Below the pieces are notes generated by a model, which was not told the origin of the DNA, did no database searches, and saw nothing but the letters and a program-made list of their open reading frames with translations. Made by a program: the position numbers and the translations under genes. 64,000 bases of DNA from Chloroflexota bacterium (GTDB lineage Bacteria > Chloroflexota > Anaerolineae > VGOG01): contig JAUWOY010000008.1 in the NCBI GenBank assembly GCA_030611885.1, positions 1 through 64,000 of the forward strand. The letters run 5' to 3'. How positions within the stretch are numbered: position 1 is the first letter of the stretch; the number at the start of each line of letters is the position of its first letter. This document shows, piece by piece, positions 60,533 through 64,000 of this stretch.

Positions 60533-61042
60533 CTACTTATTGGGACTCAGTATCATGAGCAAGCTGCGGCCTTCCATACGGGGCCTTTGCTCGACTTCGG
60601 AAACGTCCCCTAATTCCTCTGCGATCCTTTTCAGCATCTCCCGCCCGATCTCAGGGTAAGTGATTTCGCGCCCGCGAAAGCGAACTCGAACCTTGACCTT
60701 GAGGCCACTGTCGAGGAACCGGCGGGCATCCCTGACTTTGAAGGCCACGTCGTGCTCACCGGTCTTGGGGCGCAGGCGAATTTCTTTGACCTCCGTCTTC
60801 TGAGCTTTCCTGGCCTTCCTTTCCTTTTTGGCCTGCTCGTACAGGAATTTGCCGTAATCCATCATCCGGCAAACAGGCGGATTGGCGCTGGGAGCTACCT
60901 CGACCAGGTCCAAGTCACGAGCTCGGGCGGACTCCAGAGCATCTCGGAAGGGCACAACCCCCACCTGCTGACCTTTCTCGTCAATCAGCCGAACCTCTTT
61001 GGCTCTGATGCCCTCATTAACGCGATACCTCTTCTTGCTGAT
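60533..61042 (-). CDS. infC: Translation initiation factor IF-3, starting at AUC
   Basis: The N-terminal domain requires [20 protein letters not shown], which is encoded upstream of the first ATG/GTG-type codons. Only ATC (61040-61042) is available after the in-frame TGA four codons earlier, and GAGGTGAG lies just before it. Non-canonical AUU or AUC starts are typical of infC and let IF-3 regulate itself. The C-terminal domain ends [18 protein letters not shown]. The total is 169 residues. Confidence 0.9.
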   Translation of the reverse strand: MSKKRYRVNEGIRAKEVRLIDEKGQQVGVVPFRDALESARARDLDLVEVAPSANPPVCRMMDYGKFLYEQAKKERKARKAQKTEVKEIRLRPKTGEHDVAFKVRDARRFLDSGLKVKVRVRFRGREITYPEIGREMLKRIAEELGDVSEVEQRPRMEGRSLLMILSPNK

Positions 61043-61192
61043 ACTCTCACCTCACGGATTGGTCTAATAGTCCACCTGCTCAATGGTCTGATGGTCAACT
61101 GATCCAAGGGCAAACGCGGCCTTTGGACTAATCGCCCCACTGACCATGAATATAACACATTTGGGCAGAGAAGTCAAATCGCAAACGCATTC

Positions 61193-61228
61193 AGACCCTT
61201 GGGGTTTCCCAGAAAACCCCAAGGGTCT
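61193..61228 (-). terminator. Terminator after thrS
   Basis: AGACCCTTGGGGTTT pairs over 15 bp with AAACCCCAAGGGTCT around a six-base loop, directly after the thrS stop. Confidence 0.85.
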
Positions 61229-61234
61229 TATGAG

Positions 61235-62983
61235 CTAGATGTCGCGCTTCTCAGCGATGGCCTCTTGAGCCGTTTTGATGAACTCGGCCACCGGGCGCGG
61301 CCCCAGGTCCTCCTCGGTGCGCAAGCGCAGGGACACCGTCCCCTCTGCTGCTTCCCGATCTCCCACCACCAGCATATAAGGTATCTTCTCCAGTTGGGCC
61401 TGGCGGATTTTGGCCCTCATGCGCTCGTTGGAATCGTCCACCTCCACGCGCAAGCCCGCCTCCTTCAACTGGTCCCGAACCTGATAGGCGTAGTCATTGT
61501 GGCGGTCGGCGATGGGGATGAGCCTAGCCTGCACCGGCGCCAGCCACACCGGGAAGGCTCCGCTGTAGTGCTCGATTAGTACGCCGAAGAAGCGCTCCAT
61601 GGAACCTAGAAGCGTCCGGTGAACCATGTAGGGGCGATGCTCTTGCCCATCCGAGCCCACGTAGGTCATGTCGAAGCGCCCTGGCAGGTTGAAGTCGAAC
61701 TGGATGGTCGTGCACTGCCACAGACGGCCCAGGGCATCTTTGATGTGGACGTCAATCTTGGGGCCGTAGAAGACCGCTTCACCTTCCATCCGCGTGTAAG
61801 AGAGCCCCTTCCGCTCCAGGGCCTTGACCAGCGACCCTTCCGCCACCTCCCACGTGGCATCGTCACCGATGTACTTCTCCTTGCGCTCCGGATCGCGCAC
61901 TGAGAGAGCGATTTCGTACTCCTTAAAGCCGAAAGCCCCCAGGATATGTGCGGTAAGATCCAGGCAGCCCAGGACCTCGTCCTCGATCTGGGCCGGTGTG
62001 CAGATGATGTGGGCGTCATCCTGGGTGAAGCCTCGCACCCGCATCAGCCCATGCAAGACCCCGCTCCGCTCGTAGCGGTAGACTGTGCCCAACTCTGCCC
62101 AACGAAGGGGGAGTTCGCGGTAGCTGCGCATCCTGGTTTTGTAGATCATGATGTGGAAGGGGCAGTTCATGGGCTTGATGAAGTACTCCTGGCCCTCGAT
62201 ATCCATGGGCGCGTACATGTTCTCCCGATAGAAATCCAGATGCCCACTCGTCTGCCACAGCGCTGCCTTGCCGATGTGAGGCGAGTACACGATCTCGTAC
62301 CCGGCCTTGTAATGCTCCTGTCGCCAGAAATCCTCGATGATGGTGCGAATGCGTCCCGCTTTGGGATGCCAGAGGATCAAGCCTGGGCCGCCCTCGTCGT
62401 GGATGCTGAAGAGGTCCAGCTCCCGGCCCAACCTGCGGTGATCGCGCTTCTCGATCTCCGCCAGCTTCCGAAGGTAGGCCTCCAGCTCCTCTTGAGTGGC
62501 CCAGACTGTGCCGTAGATACGTTGCAGCATGGGCCGCTGCTCGTCGCCCCGCCAGTAAGCTCCGGCGATGCTAAGCAGCTTGAAAGCCTGCGGGTTGATC
62601 TGGCCCGTGTTGTCCAGATGTGGGCCCCGGCAGAGATCGGTGAAGCCATCGTGGGAGTATGTGGAGATGACCTCTCCTTCCTCCATATCCCTGATGAGCT
62701 CCAGCTTGTAGGGCTGGTCGGCGAAGAGCTCTCCTGCTTCCTCGCGGGATACTTCGCGGCGCACAAATCGCTTGTGAGCCGCGATGCTCTCCCTCATACG
62801 AGACTCGATCTCCCCCAGGTCCTCCGGCGTCAAAGAACGGGGCAAGTCGAAGTCGTAGTAGAAGCCGTCCTCGATGGGCGGCCCGATGGCCAGCTTGGCC
62901 TCAGGAAACATCGCAAGCACCGCCTCGGCCATGACGTGGGACGTGGAGTGGCGCAGCACATCTAAATCATTCTGTTCAGACAT
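61235..62983 (-). CDS. thrS: Threonyl-tRNA synthetase without TGS domain
   Basis: Class II motifs and the zinc site are clear: MNCPFHIMIYKTRMRSYREL, RGFTQDDAHIIC, and a C-terminal anticodon domain ending AQEAIAEKRDI. The editing domain (HSTSHVMAEAVLAMF, residues about 8-200) is present. The 60-residue TGS domain that normally precedes it is absent, giving 582 residues. The ATG at 62983 follows AAAAAGGAGG. The helical segment EKRDHRRLGRELDLFSIH also appears in the giant surface protein. Confidence 0.95.
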   Translation of the reverse strand: MSEQNDLDVLRHSTSHVMAEAVLAMFPEAKLAIGPPIEDGFYYDFDLPRSLTPEDLGEIESRMRESIAAHKRFVRREVSREEAGELFADQPYKLELIRDMEEGEVISTYSHDGFTDLCRGPHLDNTGQINPQAFKLLSIAGAYWRGDEQRPMLQRIYGTVWATQEELEAYLRKLAEIEKRDHRRLGRELDLFSIHDEGGPGLILWHPKAGRIRTIIEDFWRQEHYKAGYEIVYSPHIGKAALWQTSGHLDFYRENMYAPMDIEGQEYFIKPMNCPFHIMIYKTRMRSYRELPLRWAELGTVYRYERSGVLHGLMRVRGFTQDDAHIICTPAQIEDEVLGCLDLTAHILGAFGFKEYEIALSVRDPERKEKYIGDDATWEVAEGSLVKALERKGLSYTRMEGEAVFYGPKIDVHIKDALGRLWQCTTIQFDFNLPGRFDMTYVGSDGQEHRPYMVHRTLLGSMERFFGVLIEHYSGAFPVWLAPVQARLIPIADRHNDYAYQVRDQLKEAGLRVEVDDSNERMRAKIRQAQLEKIPYMLVVGDREAAEGTVSLRLRTEEDLGPRPVAEFIKTAQEAIAEKRDI

Positions 62984-63017
62984 AGTAAATCCTCCTTTTT
63001 GACTTATCCTGCAACAC

Positions 63018-63305
63018 AAAAAACCCCTCACCCTTGGGGCGAGAGGTTTTACTCACGCGGTTCCACCCAACTTCAACAACAGATTTGGAAACAAACGGAT
63101 TTGGCAAAATCCGCTCGTTTCTCAAGCTCGCTGTCCTCTTACGGCTGCTAACGGACGCCTCCGTAGCTCCATACTCGACTGATCCAGCCTTTCCGGAGCC
63201 CAGCTCGCAGGTGGTTTTCCTTGAGTTCGCTGCTGGCGGGGCTTGCAGTCACGACCCCTCCTCCCTGAAGCGCTGCCCTCAAGTACTCGTCCTGGTCATC
63301 ACTTT
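63018..63305 (-). promoter_or_regulatory. T-box riboswitch controlling thrS
   Basis: On the minus strand GGGTGGAACCGCG (63056-63068) is the T-box antiterminator sequence. It is followed by a terminator (63020-63050, a 14-bp stem with two wobbles, then six Ts). Stem I starts near 63300 with GACGAGTACTTGAG. ACC threonine codons at 63210-63215 are candidate specifiers. Uncharged tRNA-Thr should allow readthrough into thrS. Confidence 0.9.
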
Positions 63306-63613
63306 TGACTTTGTTCGCTATGCCTTGACACAATCTCTACCTCAGGAACGATGACCATCACCGTTTGAACCTGAGGCACTTTTTTCATCCTTACGTAAGC
63401 TACGGGCCTATCTCCATCCGGATGTGCTCTCGCCATCTCAAGATTTCTTTGACACAGTTCTGGATCATCCTCAGGCAGGAAAACCAGCCTTGCGCTGTTC
63501 GGTATCTGATCTAAAATATCGGGATGCTCAAGTGCATACCGCATGAATTCAGTGTTCAGACTAACGTTTTTTCCAAATGTCTTATTGTTGCTCATCTCTT
63601 CTTCCCTTTTCAT
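63299..63613 (-). CDS. DUF5647-like protein
   Basis: The 104-residue product has the pattern NVSLNTEFMRYALEHPDILDQIP and SARLVFLPEDDPELC that I associate with DUF5647. Function is unknown. It overlaps the upstream gene by 32 bases and its stop abuts the T-box. A start at 63595 (MSNNKT) is also possible. Together with its partner it forms a compact two-gene cassette, toxin-antitoxin-like in layout only. Confidence 0.65.
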   Translation of the reverse strand: MKREEEMSNNKTFGKNVSLNTEFMRYALEHPDILDQIPNSARLVFLPEDDPELCQRNLEMARAHPDGDRPVAYVRMKKVPQVQTVMVIVPEVEIVSRHSEQSQK

Positions 63614-63929
63614 ATCTCTCCCTGTACCATTTCCAATTCATCTTGATATCATGCTCAGCAAACGTTAAGGCATCATTATAGCTTGGGAAATATAGAGGGG
63701 TCTTTATCTCCGTCCCATCCGGGCGCAACTCATCTCTATGCGCAAACCCATGAGCCGTGTCATACCTTACAATAGGTTGCCACTTTCCTTCTACCCAGGC
63801 CTCGAATTGGACGATGAATTCCAGTATCCTGCCCTTGTGCTTTACAAACCGTTCCCTCACTCTATTGCCGGGAGACAACTCGACAACGTACTCGACTTCG
63901 CTTACCGGCTGATCTGGAGTTTCTTTCAT
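63582..63929 (-). CDS. DUF7718-like protein
   Basis: The 115-residue product has VEYVVELSPGNRVRERFVKH, PIVRYDTAHGFAHRDEL and a basic C-terminus. It resembles a small family usually found next to DUF5647 genes (from memory, not checked). The gene overlaps its partner by 32 bases in another frame, suggesting coupled translation. No catalytic motif is evident. Confidence 0.6.
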   Translation of the reverse strand: MKETPDQPVSEVEYVVELSPGNRVRERFVKHKGRILEFIVQFEAWVEGKWQPIVRYDTAHGFAHRDELRPDGTEIKTPLYFPSYNDALTFAEHDIKMNWKWYRERYEKGRRDEQQ

Positions 63930-63954
63930 CTAGCTCTTCGCATCCCGTCTCCAG

Positions 63955-64000
63955 TGGGCGGTACTGGACTCGAACCAGTGACCTCCACGATGTCAACGTG
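63955..64000 (-). tRNA. tRNA-Val (anticodon GAC), cut by the window end
   Basis: On the minus strand CCACG-TTGACAT-CGTGG is the anticodon arm with GAC. ACTGG-TTCGAGT-CCAGT is the T-arm, and ACCGCCC with discriminator A ends the acceptor. The 5' half lies outside. Confidence 0.85.

Overview
This 64 kb stretch reads as a chromosomal segment of a Chloroflexota-like bacterium (inference). The signs are secreted proteins with Pro/Thr-rich linkers and a short C-terminal YLP-x-x-x-K/R tail, a fused shikimate kinase/dehydroquinate synthase, a threonyl-tRNA synthetase without its usual N-terminal domain, a CarD-like regulator, and many dispersed short-period tandem repeats. There is no rRNA, no CRISPR array and no recognisable transposase.

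Layout. 0-9.9 kb, + strand: a glycoside hydrolase cut by the window edge, then a surface-polysaccharide cluster (flippase, four glycosyltransferases, a methyltransferase, an NAD-dependent epimerase). 10-14.5 kb: tRNA-Gly(CCC), an ABC-F ATPase, coaE, a GNAT protein and a small membrane protein. 14.4-29.3 kb, - strand: a methyltransferase, a polyprenyl-phosphate sugar transferase and an extracellular block. That block holds a 2450-residue Ig-like repeat protein, a subtilase that has lost its catalytic residues, a family of related secreted proteins, and a rhodanese interrupted by an in-frame UGA. 29.4-37.5 kb, - strand: an aromatic amino acid operon (aroH-aroF-tyrA-aroA-aroE-aroC-aroKB-aroQ). 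37.6-40.6 kb, + strand: argG and argH. 40.6-49.5 kb, - strand: a radical SAM enzyme, a membrane glycosyltransferase, metG, an MFS transporter, an amidase with a small partner, and cytochrome c maturation remnants. 49.7-64 kb: S1-domain protein, DksA-like and CarD-like regulators, efp, a restriction-modification pair, a DinG-type helicase, an rRNA methyltransferase, rplT-rpmI-infC, thrS behind a T-box, a two-gene cassette of unknown function and a partial tRNA-Val.

The most striking regulation is between 37.3 and 37.85 kb. Divergent consensus promoters drive two leader peptides. The leftward one is Tyr/Phe-rich and sits before the aro operon. It is followed by three competing hairpins matching the classical four-segment attenuator. 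The rightward one is Arg-rich and is followed by an intrinsic terminator before argG. thrS adds a third mode (T-box), and infC appears to start at AUC.

The second theme is invasion of genes by short-period repeats, mostly 7 bp, often arranged as inverted arrays. They are translated in frame inside or at the ends of AroC, AroA, TyrA, AroF, the ABC-F protein, CoaE and a membrane glycosyltransferase. The same peptide KLQT recurs in four different aromatic enzymes. A piece of thrS is also embedded in frame in the giant Ig-like gene.
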